This document shows positions 8,963-17,131 of a DNA stretch of 23,063 nt, piece after piece. The notes beneath the pieces were generated by a model. It was not told the origin of the DNA. It ran no database searches and saw only the letters and a list, made by a program, of their open reading frames with translations. Made by a program: the position numbers and the translations under genes. Source of the DNA: Akkermansiaceae bacterium (GTDB lineage: Bacteria > Verrucomicrobiota > Verrucomicrobiia > Verrucomicrobiales > Akkermansiaceae); the NCBI GenBank assembly GCA_029288115.1, contig JARFPV010000613.1:1-23063 (forward strand). The letters are read 5' to 3'. Within the stretch, counting starts at the first letter, position 1; each line of letters opens with the position of its first letter.

Positions 8963-9715
8963 ATGCCTCAGGAAGAAGCTCGACGATCCCACTCACCGGA
9001 GGCCATCCGTGAACGACTGCAGAGTGAACCCGGACAGAGTTATCTAAAGGACTTCATCTACGGTGCTATTGACGGAGCAGTGACCACCTTCGCTGTTGTG
9101 GCATCGGTCGCAGCGACGGGTCTTTCGAGCGGTATTGTCATCATCCTCGGTTTGGCTAACCTGTTGGCTGACGGTTTTTCCATGGCAGCAGGAAATTTTC
9201 TTGGTACACGCGCGGAAAACCAGAGCCGTGACCGCGCAATACGTCAGGAGGAGGACGAAATAAAATCCCATCCCGAGGGCGAACGTGAAGAGGTGAGGCA
9301 GATATTTGCCGCTAAAGGGTTCGAAGGAAAAACGCTGGAGGAAATCGTCGAGGTGATCACTTCTGACAACAAACGCTGGGTAGATACCATGATCACCGAG
9401 GAGCACGGGTTGTCATTAAGCACACCGTCAGCATGGCGGGCGGCGGGGGTTACCTATCTGGCATTCATTCTCGTGGGGGCCATTCCTTTGATTACCTATG
9501 TTCTGGAGTATTTTATCCCAGGGACGGTTGCCGATCCGTTCTGGATGGCAGCACTCCTAACAGGTGTGGCATTTTTTATCGTTGGCGCCCTCAAAAGCCG
9601 ATTCGTAGGCAAGTCGTGGCTGCTTGAGGGAATCGAAACTCTATCTGTCGGCGCACTCGCGGCAGGGATTGCCTATTGTATTGGCCTGCTTCTTAAACCG
9701 ATTGTTAACGGTTAG
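8963..9715 (+). CDS. VIT1/CCC1 family Fe2+/Mn2+ transporter
   Basis: A 250-aa membrane protein with the VIT1/CCC1 layout. TM1 and TM2 (residues about 31-82) contain [18 protein letters not shown] and [17 protein letters not shown]. They are followed by a Glu-rich cytoplasmic helical region (about 85-150) of the kind that binds metal in plant VIT1, then three more TM segments (about 158-185, 192-211 and 222-246). It likely exports Fe2+ or Mn2+ from the cytoplasm, perhaps supporting iron balance near the Fe-S enzyme LeuCD, though that link is only positional. The ATG at 8963 (context GATC) is preferred over an upstream in-frame ATG at 8906 inside leuD. The TAG stop overlaps the stop of metH on the other strand. 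Confidence 0.92.
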   Translation: MPQEEARRSHSPEAIRERLQSEPGQSYLKDFIYGAIDGAVTTFAVVASVAATGLSSGIVIILGLANLLADGFSMAAGNFLGTRAENQSRDRAIRQEEDEIKSHPEGEREEVRQIFAAKGFEGKTLEEIVEVITSDNKRWVDTMITEEHGLSLSTPSAWRAAGVTYLAFILVGAIPLITYVLEYFIPGTVADPFWMAALLTGVAFFIVGALKSRFVGKSWLLEGIETLSVGALAAGIAYCIGLLLKPIVNG

Positions 9716-12700
9716 TATCCAAGCCACGGTCCGAGCCATTTTTCGGCTTTATCAATCGTCCACCCTTTGCGCTGGGCGTAGTCCTCCACCTGGTCTTTCT
9801 GTAGATCGCTGATGGCAAAGTACTTGCTTTCTGGGTGCGAAAACAACAGACCGGAAACCGCGGCTCCCGGGTGCATCGCACAACTTTCGGTAAGCTCGAC
9901 ACCTGTGGCTGGTGTGACATCTAACAATTCGAAGAGTGTTTCCTTTTCGGTGTGATCCGGTTGGGCGGGGTAGCCAGGAGCGGGACGGATTCCTTGGTAT
10001 TTCTCCTTAATCAGTTCGTTGTGGTTGAACTCGTTTGGGCGCTCGTATCCCCATGCCACACGAGCACGATGGTGGAGTAGTTCAGCAAAGGCTTCTGCAA
10101 GTCGATCAGCGATAGCTTGCACCATGATGGCGGAATCCACTTCATGTTTGTCGCGTAGCTTTGCCGCCCATTCATCAGCCCCGTGTATACCAACCACGAA
10201 TGCTCCGATGTGGTCTGTAGAAGAGCTTTTCAAGCTCTTTGCACTGCTGGTAAAAAGGTTGGAAACCTCTTCTACGGGTGCCACGTAATCCGCCAGCGCA
10301 ACATTTGGCTTGCCGCTGGTTTTCTCCGTTTGCTGGCGCAGTGTGTGAAAAGTGACGTTGTGTTCAGGGAGGACAATGTCATCGCCATCAGAGTAGGCAG
10401 GGTAAAACCCGTAGATGCCTCGCGCGGTGAACTTTTTTTCTGAGATGATTTCCTCGAGAAGAACCTGTGCGTCCTGATAGAGCTTTTGAGCGACTTCAGC
10501 CGCTTCGGCGTTGCGTGTTTTGAGGACTTTTTCCTCACGATCCCATACGCCGCGCAGCTCCCATGCGTGGAAGAAGGGTGTCCAGTCGATATAGTCTGCC
10601 AGTTCGCGTAGTGATTGGTTCTCGATAATTCGAGTGCCAGTGAATTCTGGTTGGGGAGGGGAGTAATTATCCCAATCAATGCTGAGTTTTTTGGATCGTG
10701 CTTCTTCGATGCTGACGGATGCCTTTTCCTTCTTGTTAAAGTTGTCGCGTAGTTTTTGGTATTTTTCTGCCGTGTCTTGTAGCAGTTCTTCACGCTGCCC
10801 CTCACTGAGCAATGCAGTGGTCACGGGTACGGATCGGGAAGCGTCTAACACATGAATGATGGGGCCCGAATAGTGTGGTGCGATTTTCACTGCGGTATGT
10901 GCCGGGCTTGTAGTGGCCCCTCCAATGAGCACAGGTGTCTTCAGTCCTCGCCTTTCCATTTCCTTGGCGACGTTGACCATTTCATCGAGAGACGGAGTGA
11001 TCAGTCCGGAGAGTCCGATGACATCGACTTGTCGTTCTGCAGCCACTTCGAGAATCTTCTCACACGGAACCATTACACCCATGTCGATGACCTCGAAGCC
11101 GTTGCAGGCGAGGACTACACCAACGATATTTTTGCCAATATCATGCACATCACCCTTTACCGTGGCCATGAGCACGCGTCCCGCAGTGAGCGTTTTTTCA
11201 GCTTTTACGCGTGCGCTTGTTTCTTCAAGAGAAGGGTCATCCGCCATCAACTCTTTGGCGATGGCGGTGATCTTGATCTCCTTTTCCTTTTCCATGTATG
11301 GCTCGAGATAAGCAACGGACTTTTTCATCACACGGGCGGACTTGACCACCTGTGGTAAAAACATTTTGCCAGCCCCAAAGAGATCGCCGACCACAGACAT
11401 GCCATCCATCAGCGGGCCTTCGATGACGTCGAGCGGCTTCTCGTATTTCTGCCTCGCTTCCTCAGTATCCTCATTGATGAAGGTGTCGATTCCCTTGAGT
11501 AGTGCGTGTTCGAGCCGTTTCTCCAGTGATTCATTGCGCCACGAGAGATCTTCTTTCTGAGCCTTCTTTTTAACTCCTTTGAATTGCTCGGCAAAATCCA
11601 ATAACCTTTCAGTTGCGTCCGGATCACGGTTGAGCAGCACATCCTCGACGTGTTTAAGCATGTCGGGTTTGATCTCGTCATAGACTTCTAACATTCCTGC
11701 GTTGACGATGCCCATGTCCATACCGGCCTTGCCGGCGTGGTAGAGGAACGCAGCGTGCATTGCCTCGCGTACCGGATTGTTTCCTCTGAAGGAAAACGAG
11801 ACGTTGGAAACACCACCGGAGACTTTGGCACCCGGAAGGTTGTCCTTGATCCATTTCGTAGCCTTGAAAAAGTCCACGGCATAGTTGTTGTGCTCCTCAA
11901 TGCCAGTGGCAACGGTAAGGATGTTAGGATCAAAAATGATATCCTGAGGATTGAAGCCAACCTCATCGACAAGGATGCGGTAGGCACGCTCGCAAATGCG
12001 GATTTTTTCCTCATAGGTTGCTGCCTGTCCGTTTTCGTCGAATGCCATCACCACTGCGGCTGCACCGAATTTCATGATGGTGCGTGCGTAATTCTTGAAC
12101 GTATCTTCGCCTTCTTTAAGAGAGATGGAATTGACAATCCCTTTTCCCTGCAGGCATTTCAACCCTGCAAGAATGATTTCCCATTTTGACGAATCCACAG
12201 TGATGGGAACTTTGGTGATGTCGGGTTCGGATTGCACGAGATTGAGGAAACGCGTCATCATTTCCACGCCATCGATGAGCCCGTCATCAAAGCAAATATC
12301 GATCACAGGAGCGCCATTATCGACCTGTTGTCGTGCCACAGCCAGTGCATCCTCAAGTCGGCCTTCCTGGATCATTTTTCTGAATACAGGAGAGCCGGCC
12401 ACATTGGTACGCTCGCCGATCATGAGGAAATTCTTATCTGGAGTGTGGTTGTAGGGTTCGGTTCCCGAAAGACGGAGCATCGGCTCGATCACAGGGCGCT
12501 TGCGTGGTGTGACGTCCTTGACAGCTTTGGCGATTGCCTCGATGTGTTTCGGTGTATTGCCGCAGCAGCCACCGGCCAGATTGATGAAGCCAGCTTCCGA
12601 AAAATCACGAAGCTTGTCATGCATGTCGTCAGGTGAATAGGGAAAACCTGTTTCTGACAGCGCGTCCGGCATGCCAGCATTAGGATAACAGGAAACAAAG

Positions 12701-13581
12701 CTCTCTGCCACGCTGCTGAGTTCTGCAATGAAGGGGCGCATTTCATCAGGTCCCAGCGAGCAGTTCAGCCCCACTGCAAGTGGACTGACGTGAGCCACGG
12801 CATTCCAGAGGGCCTCTACTTTTTGCGCAGAGATCATCGTTTCACCACCTCGACCCACGGCAGCTGAAATGATGATGGGAAGTTTGAATCCATCCTCTTC
12901 GAAAACATCCTGCGTAGCCACCAGGGCAGCTTTCGAGTTCAGTGCGTCAAAGATGGTTTCGACCATCAGGATGTCTACTCCACCTTCCACGAGTGCCCGT
13001 ATCTGACGCTTGTAGTCCTCATAGACTTGATCGAAAGTCACTGTGCGGAATCCCGGATCATCTGGGTCCACCGCTGCATTGTTAAGGCCCACCGTCATTG
13101 GGCCGATGGCGCCAGCGACATAGCGTTTGATGCCCGTATCAGCCTCCACAGCATCACATGCAGAGCGGGCAATCTTTGCCGATTCCACATTGATTTCCCA
13201 GGCAAGATCCTTGAGGAATGGATCATCAATCACCCTCTGATAGAAATCGGGGTCCTTGCGCCCATTTCCTGACTCGCGTGGGTCTTCGACAAAAAACTCT
13301 GACTGCGCGATCGAAGTGCCTGAGAAGGAATTGGTCTCAATGATATCTGACCCCGCTACAAGAAACCGGTGGTGGACATCACGAATCACATCAGGACGTG
13401 TCAGTGATAAGATATCGCCATTGTTCAGCAAGTCCTTGGGCGCATCTTTGAACCTTTCCCCACGGGCATCATTTTCGACCAGTCCATAGCTACGGATTGT
13501 CGTCCCCATCGCTCCATCGAGGACAAGTATGCGTTGTTCGAGAGCTTTCGTTAGCTCGGCTGTGGCGTCGGGTCTTGGCAT
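9712..13581 (-). CDS. metH: Cobalamin-dependent methionine synthase
   Basis: A 1289-aa full-length MetH that transfers the methyl group of methyltetrahydrofolate to homocysteine through cobalamin. Domains in order are: homocysteine-binding barrel with zinc ligands C274 (GLNCSLG), C339 and C340 (GGCCGN); pterin-binding barrel (about 370-640); cobalamin cap (about 670-765); B12 domain with the lower-ligand motif DVHDIGKN (H813) and [13 protein letters not shown]; and a C-terminal SAM-dependent reactivation domain ([15 protein letters not shown]). The ATG at 13581 ([10 protein letters not shown], context GAGC) is preferred to an upstream TTG at 13605. No cobalamin riboswitch is recognisable in the 111-bp divergent spacer. 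The 3' end overlaps the transporter gene. Confidence 0.97.
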   Translation of the reverse strand: MPRPDATAELTKALEQRILVLDGAMGTTIRSYGLVENDARGERFKDAPKDLLNNGDILSLTRPDVIRDVHHRFLVAGSDIIETNSFSGTSIAQSEFFVEDPRESGNGRKDPDFYQRVIDDPFLKDLAWEINVESAKIARSACDAVEADTGIKRYVAGAIGPMTVGLNNAAVDPDDPGFRTVTFDQVYEDYKRQIRALVEGGVDILMVETIFDALNSKAALVATQDVFEEDGFKLPIIISAAVGRGGETMISAQKVEALWNAVAHVSPLAVGLNCSLGPDEMRPFIAELSSVAESFVSCYPNAGMPDALSETGFPYSPDDMHDKLRDFSEAGFINLAGGCCGNTPKHIEAIAKAVKDVTPRKRPVIEPMLRLSGTEPYNHTPDKNFLMIGERTNVAGSPVFRKMIQEGRLEDALAVARQQVDNGAPVIDICFDDGLIDGVEMMTRFLNLVQSEPDITKVPITVDSSKWEIILAGLKCLQGKGIVNSISLKEGEDTFKNYARTIMKFGAAAVVMAFDENGQAATYEEKIRICERAYRILVDEVGFNPQDIIFDPNILTVATGIEEHNNYAVDFFKATKWIKDNLPGAKVSGGVSNVSFSFRGNNPVREAMHAAFLYHAGKAGMDMGIVNAGMLEVYDEIKPDMLKHVEDVLLNRDPDATERLLDFAEQFKGVKKKAQKEDLSWRNESLEKRLEHALLKGIDTFINEDTEEARQKYEKPLDVIEGPLMDGMSVVGDLFGAGKMFLPQVVKSARVMKKSVAYLEPYMEKEKEIKITAIAKELMADDPSLEETSARVKAEKTLTAGRVLMATVKGDVHDIGKNIVGVVLACNGFEVIDMGVMVPCEKILEVAAERQVDVIGLSGLITPSLDEMVNVAKEMERRGLKTPVLIGGATTSPAHTAVKIAPHYSGPIIHVLDASRSVPVTTALLSEGQREELLQDTAEKYQKLRDNFNKKEKASVSIEEARSKKLSIDWDNYSPPQPEFTGTRIIENQSLRELADYIDWTPFFHAWELRGVWDREEKVLKTRNAEAAEVAQKLYQDAQVLLEEIISEKKFTARGIYGFYPAYSDGDDIVLPEHNVTFHTLRQQTEKTSGKPNVALADYVAPVEEVSNLFTSSAKSLKSSSTDHIGAFVVGIHGADEWAAKLRDKHEVDSAIMVQAIADRLAEAFAELLHHRARVAWGYERPNEFNHNELIKEKYQGIRPAPGYPAQPDHTEKETLFELLDVTPATGVELTESCAMHPGAAVSGLLFSHPESKYFAISDLQKDQVEDYAQRKGWTIDKAEKWLGPWLGY

Positions 13582-13648
13582 GCTCGGTGCCGAAAAACTA
13601 CTCAAAAAACTTCAGTATACAAGAAACAAATCTACATATCTTGATGCG

Positions 13649-13676
13649 TTGATTTGTTTGAGGTCGGTTGTATCCT
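13649..13676 (+). promoter_or_regulatory. Candidate promoter of the ydbH-like operon
   Basis: TTGATT (13649-13654) lies 16 bp before TATCCT (13671-13676, 4 of 6 to TATAAT). Five bases further is an ATG at 13682. The arrangement again places a start codon at the expected transcription start. The spacer is shared with divergent metH. The boxes are weak matches. Confidence 0.3.
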
Positions 13677-13681
13677 ATACC

Positions 13682-13696
13682 ATGCTGCCTAAGTGA
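13682..13696 (+). other. Four-codon mini-ORF overlapping the start of the ydbH-like gene
   Basis: ATG CTG CCT AAG TGA, in the favourable local context ACCATG, ends within the GTG start of the large gene (GTGA, 13693-13696). Ribosomes finishing this MLPK peptide could reinitiate at the GTG. It may instead be chance, or mark a one-base difference that moved the ATG out of frame. Confidence 0.35.
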
Positions 13697-16440
13697 CTGA
13701 TTCTTCTGGAGATAGTAAGAATGGCAAACTGGCTAGATATTTGAAGCGGACCGGGCTATTTCTAGTCGCTTTGGTAGTCATTCTTGTTCTATTCGGTTGG
13801 GCATTCCTGCCGCACATTGCGGAACGAGTCATCCGGGGAATGATCGCGGATGCGGGATTGAGCCAGAGTGAGTTGAAGGTCGTGGATATCGGATGGAACG
13901 AGGCGGTGATCGAGAATCTGAGTGTTTCAGACGATGGCTGGTCGGTGAAAGCAGATCAGTTGTTGGTCAGCTATGACCCGATGGATCTTTTTGAAGGCAA
14001 GGTCAAGGATTTGGAAATTATCGGACTCATTACAAAGATCGATCTTTCTTCCAAGCCTACGGATGAGTCAGACAGCATATCACTTGCTTCCATACACACA
14101 TTACCCGATAACTTTATTTATTTGGATAGCATTCGAGCCAAGGACGCCAGTGTCGTTCTCGTGAATGGCGCCCGGCAACACATGATCGAGCAGATCGATG
14201 TAAGTCTTACACAGCCAGCCGAACGTAATTTAATCCTGAGCGGAGAATCGGGAGAATACAATGTATTGGTGCAGCTTATCAATGAACGAAACAAGTCGTA
14301 TGTGCATTTCATTTCTTCTGTCGGTATGCCGGGTCGTTTTATCGAACTGATTGAGACTGCGCTGGGCTTGGATGACCCTCTGATGCCCGAGGGTCTTTCC
14401 TTTCACGGGGCGGGAATCAACGGTGGCTTCACAATCGTAAAAGACAATCCGTCTCCACTAGTTCTTAATGCTGCCCTTAATCGTGTGATTTTTGAAGGTG
14501 GTGATACACCTGTCAAAGTACTTAGTAATGAAGTGAGGATGGATCTTGAAGCGGGATTCACAGGTGCTGGTCAGGTCACATTCTCGGGTGTTGCTGACAC
14601 CCTGTCACTTCCACTCGAATCGTCGGCAGGATTTGACCTAAACCTAACAAAAAAATCGGCGCCTAAGTGGAACACAATCATCGCATGGGGTGATGATACC
14701 GTCAAGGTGTCTGGGTCGATGAGTCAACTCGAACTAACAGGGGAATACGACAACCGCCCTGTTAAACTCGATGACCTTGATGCGAAGTTTTCCCTCATTG
14801 ACGGTAAGCTTGAGGTCGGCGGTTCTTTCTCGAACGGTGGCACAGCAATTCCGTTCGGATATAAACACAACCTTCAGGAGCCATCCGAGGATCGATGGAT
14901 AATGGATGGAGAGCTTGGTCTGGGGCCGGTTAAGCACGACAAACCGTTGCCTATACTCAATGCTGTAACGGATGTGTTAGAAAATATTTCGATCAATGGG
15001 TCCAGCTTTACGAAAATGACTTTCTCTCTGGGTTCGCACGAGTCGTTTCGCGGAACCATGGTAACGCAGATCAGTGATGCGGAGATTGATGTTTCGGAAG
15101 GTAAACTGAAGGCGTCCGGCGTGAACGGCACATGGGTATTGCACATTCTTCCCTTGCCCGATGATAGTCTGGATGCCGGAGACCTCAGCCACTACACGAT
15201 GGATTTTTCAGCAAAAGAACTCACCGTGGCGAGCAAGGATGCGCTTGATTACGATCTCGTGCATGAGGCGGAAAAACCTGTGACGATTACAGGTAAGGGG
15301 AATTTTGGTGTGGATGAATCCATACTGAAAGGTGAGGTGAAGAACCTGCAGCTCTACGGAGAAAAAGACGGCAATGAAATCCTGCTAGCCGACACAACGA
15401 TGAGCTATCAGATGAAAGGCGACCAGGTCCATGCCAATGGGAAAACATCCATCGGCGAGAATGTGATACCATTTTCCTACTGGCATGATCGAAAGGCCCA
15501 AGATGATAAATGGAACCTAACAGGATGGGTGAAAATTGATGCCGTGGATATCAAAAGCCCTGTGGACACTGGTGTGATGATCGTCGAGGCAATGGAGGGA
15601 AAAACCATTGCAGGGAAGGTCAGCATGAAGATGGATTTTACGATTGGTAGTGATGAGGATTTTGACGGTGTGCTGGTGGCATCCCTTGCCGACGGCACGT
15701 TAACAATGGAAGATGATGGTCCAGTGCTCGAAGGGCTGAGCGGGGACATTCGCCTGAGCTCACTGAAGGAAAAAAAGACAGATGGGTTCCATCGGGTGAG
15801 CGCAAAGAGGATCAAGGCATTTGATACCGAGATGACCAATTTGCGGCTCGATTATAAGATTCTTCCGAATGGTGATATTCCACTGCGCAACGTTGCTCTT
15901 AGCGCGCTGGGTGGTGTCGTCTGGGTGGATCCGTTTGTGATGCCGGGGGGTGATGACAACTACCAGTTAAAAGTGCGTATGAAGGCACTCGATCTTGCAA
16001 AATTGGCAAAGCTGTTCCCCGATTTTGACGGATCGATTACAGGAAAAATTGATGGTCTATTACCGCTACAGAATATTGACGGCGAGTTTCGTCCCGTACG
16101 TGGTGGAATGTATCTAACACCCAGAAGCCGCGCCAAACTTCGCTACGACGTCGGGAATAAGTTCAGTGCTGGAATCAATCCAAAGACTGAAGAGTACAAG
16201 AAAATGAAAATGGTCGAGGACTCGTTGAAAAACCTGGAGCTCAAGGTGTTGAGTGTTCGTCTGTTTGATCCTAGGGATAAGGACAAGGCGATCGTGTTAA
16301 AGCTGCAGGGGCAGGCTCCGAGTGTTCCTGGATCGCCTCCAATCCATCTCAACATCAATGGTTTCAAACCTGATGACGATACGGTTAATTTCTTTGATTT
16401 GCTCCTCAAGCATCGCGATAAGCTGAACTTTGGCCTGTAA
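13693..16440 (+). CDS. ydbH: YdbH-like AsmA-family intermembrane phospholipid transport protein
   Basis: A 915-aa protein with one N-terminal membrane anchor (about residues 21-40, GLFLVALVVILVLFGWAFLP) and a long periplasmic region of beta-rich repeats, as in AsmA-like bridge proteins. The length is close to E. coli YdbH. The C-terminal end (PVRGGMYLTPRSRAKLRYDV, then SVRLFDPRDKDKAIVLKLQG and a GFKPDDDTVNF tail) fits the conserved YdbH C-terminus. The strongest support is context: a YnbE-like lipoprotein and a YdbL-like protein follow in the E. coli order. In E. coli these three act in lipid traffic to the outer membrane, redundantly with TamB and YhdP. The start is GTG at 13693; no in-frame ATG opens better on the anchor. 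Confidence 0.85.
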   Translation: MTDSSGDSKNGKLARYLKRTGLFLVALVVILVLFGWAFLPHIAERVIRGMIADAGLSQSELKVVDIGWNEAVIENLSVSDDGWSVKADQLLVSYDPMDLFEGKVKDLEIIGLITKIDLSSKPTDESDSISLASIHTLPDNFIYLDSIRAKDASVVLVNGARQHMIEQIDVSLTQPAERNLILSGESGEYNVLVQLINERNKSYVHFISSVGMPGRFIELIETALGLDDPLMPEGLSFHGAGINGGFTIVKDNPSPLVLNAALNRVIFEGGDTPVKVLSNEVRMDLEAGFTGAGQVTFSGVADTLSLPLESSAGFDLNLTKKSAPKWNTIIAWGDDTVKVSGSMSQLELTGEYDNRPVKLDDLDAKFSLIDGKLEVGGSFSNGGTAIPFGYKHNLQEPSEDRWIMDGELGLGPVKHDKPLPILNAVTDVLENISINGSSFTKMTFSLGSHESFRGTMVTQISDAEIDVSEGKLKASGVNGTWVLHILPLPDDSLDAGDLSHYTMDFSAKELTVASKDALDYDLVHEAEKPVTITGKGNFGVDESILKGEVKNLQLYGEKDGNEILLADTTMSYQMKGDQVHANGKTSIGENVIPFSYWHDRKAQDDKWNLTGWVKIDAVDIKSPVDTGVMIVEAMEGKTIAGKVSMKMDFTIGSDEDFDGVLVASLADGTLTMEDDGPVLEGLSGDIRLSSLKEKKTDGFHRVSAKRIKAFDTEMTNLRLDYKILPNGDIPLRNVALSALGGVVWVDPFVMPGGDDNYQLKVRMKALDLAKLAKLFPDFDGSITGKIDGLLPLQNIDGEFRPVRGGMYLTPRSRAKLRYDVGNKFSAGINPKTEEYKKMKMVEDSLKNLELKVLSVRLFDPRDKDKAIVLKLQGQAPSVPGSPPIHLNINGFKPDDDTVNFFDLLLKHRDKLNFGL

Positions 16441-16485
16441 TTGTGAATATTTCTCGTTAGCCTGCGTCTTAGTATCCAGAAGCCC

Positions 16486-16680
16486 ATGAAAGTACCGATT
16501 TGTTTCTCCCTATTTTCCGCCCTGGCATTGGCTGGGTTCTCTAGTTGTGCCAAAGTCAAGGTGGAGCCAATCGAAGTTAAACCCATTGAGATCAACGTGA
16601 ATGTGCGCGTCACTGTAGAGAAGGAACTCGATAATTTCTTTGGTGATCTCGATGCCAAGGAGAAGAAAATTGCTAACTAA
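16486..16680 (+). CDS. ynbE: YnbE-like small outer-membrane lipoprotein
   Basis: A 64-aa protein with a lipoprotein signal ending at C21 (AGFSSC; the -3 position is Phe, slightly atypical). After it come alternating beta-type residues in KVKVEPIEVKPIEINVNVRV, closely resembling the E. coli YnbE segment with PITINMNVKI. By family knowledge YnbE subunits stack by beta-strand augmentation and join the C-terminus of YdbH to complete the bridge to the outer membrane. The gene lies 45 bp after ydbH and 22 bp before ydbL. The ATG context is AGCCC with no clear Shine-Dalgarno. Confidence 0.85.
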   Translation: MKVPICFSLFSALALAGFSSCAKVKVEPIEVKPIEINVNVRVTVEKELDNFFGDLDAKEKKIAN

Positions 16681-16702
16681 CACATCATCTTTAACTACTG
16701 CC

Positions 16703-17080
16703 ATGAAACATCATCTTACATTACTCGTTACCGTGATTGCTCTCCTTGCCGGGTTTACATCACAAGCGCACGCCGCGGACCTTTCGGTCGTTAAGGCGCG
16801 TATGTCCGAACGCCTCGGGCAAGTCGTTGCTCTGAAACAGGATGGCTCTTTTGGTGAAAACAATCTCGGGTATCTCACCGCTCGTAAGGAGTTGTCTGCA
16901 AAACATGCGAAACTGCTAGCCGCTGAAAATGCCGACCGCAAAACGGTGTATGTAGCGATTGCAGCCAAAACAAAATCATCCGCGACCACAGTAGGAAAGG
17001 CGCGCGCCAAAAGCATCCGCAGCACCGCCCCAAAAGGCACATGGGTGCAACTTGCCAGTGGCAAGTGGAAGCAGATGTGA
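16703..17080 (+). CDS. ydbL: YdbL-like periplasmic protein (DUF1318)
   Basis: A 125-aa protein with a signal peptide (cleavage after AHA, about residue 24) and the DUF1318 pattern in the mature part: ARMSERLGQVVALKQDGSFGE, then ENADRKTVYVAIAAKT, and a C-terminal PKGTWVQLASGKWKQ. In E. coli, YdbL is the third member of the ydbH-ynbE-ydbL operon and is proposed to modulate or chaperone YnbE assembly. The start at 16703 opens on the signal peptide and has the CCATG context; an in-frame ATG at 16640 lies inside ynbE. A larger lipoprotein gene follows after 51 bp. Confidence 0.88.
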   Translation: MKHHLTLLVTVIALLAGFTSQAHAADLSVVKARMSERLGQVVALKQDGSFGENNLGYLTARKELSAKHAKLLAAENADRKTVYVAIAAKTKSSATTVGKARAKSIRSTAPKGTWVQLASGKWKQM

Positions 17081-17097
17081 TTCTGCTAGAAGATTAG

Positions 17098-17126
17098 TTG
17101 ACGCACCGATACTGAGTGGCTACTAA
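17098..17126 (+). promoter_or_regulatory. Candidate promoter of the large lipoprotein gene
   Basis: TTGACG (17098-17103, 5 of 6) is separated by 17 bp from TACTAA (17121-17126, a poor -10), and the ATG follows 5 bp later at 17132. If active it would give a leaderless mRNA, so the lipoprotein gene might be expressed separately from ydbH-ynbE-ydbL. Confidence 0.28.
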
Positions 17127-17131
17127 GAGCC

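Noticed and set aside
13603..13605. TTG as the metH start
   Set aside because: The ATG at 13581 fits the usual distance to the [12 protein letters not shown] motif and the local C at -1 context; TTG adds eight low-complexity residues.
13582..13692. Cobalamin riboswitch upstream of metH
   Set aside because: The divergent spacer is only 111 bp and lacks a recognisable B12-box, too short for the full aptamer.
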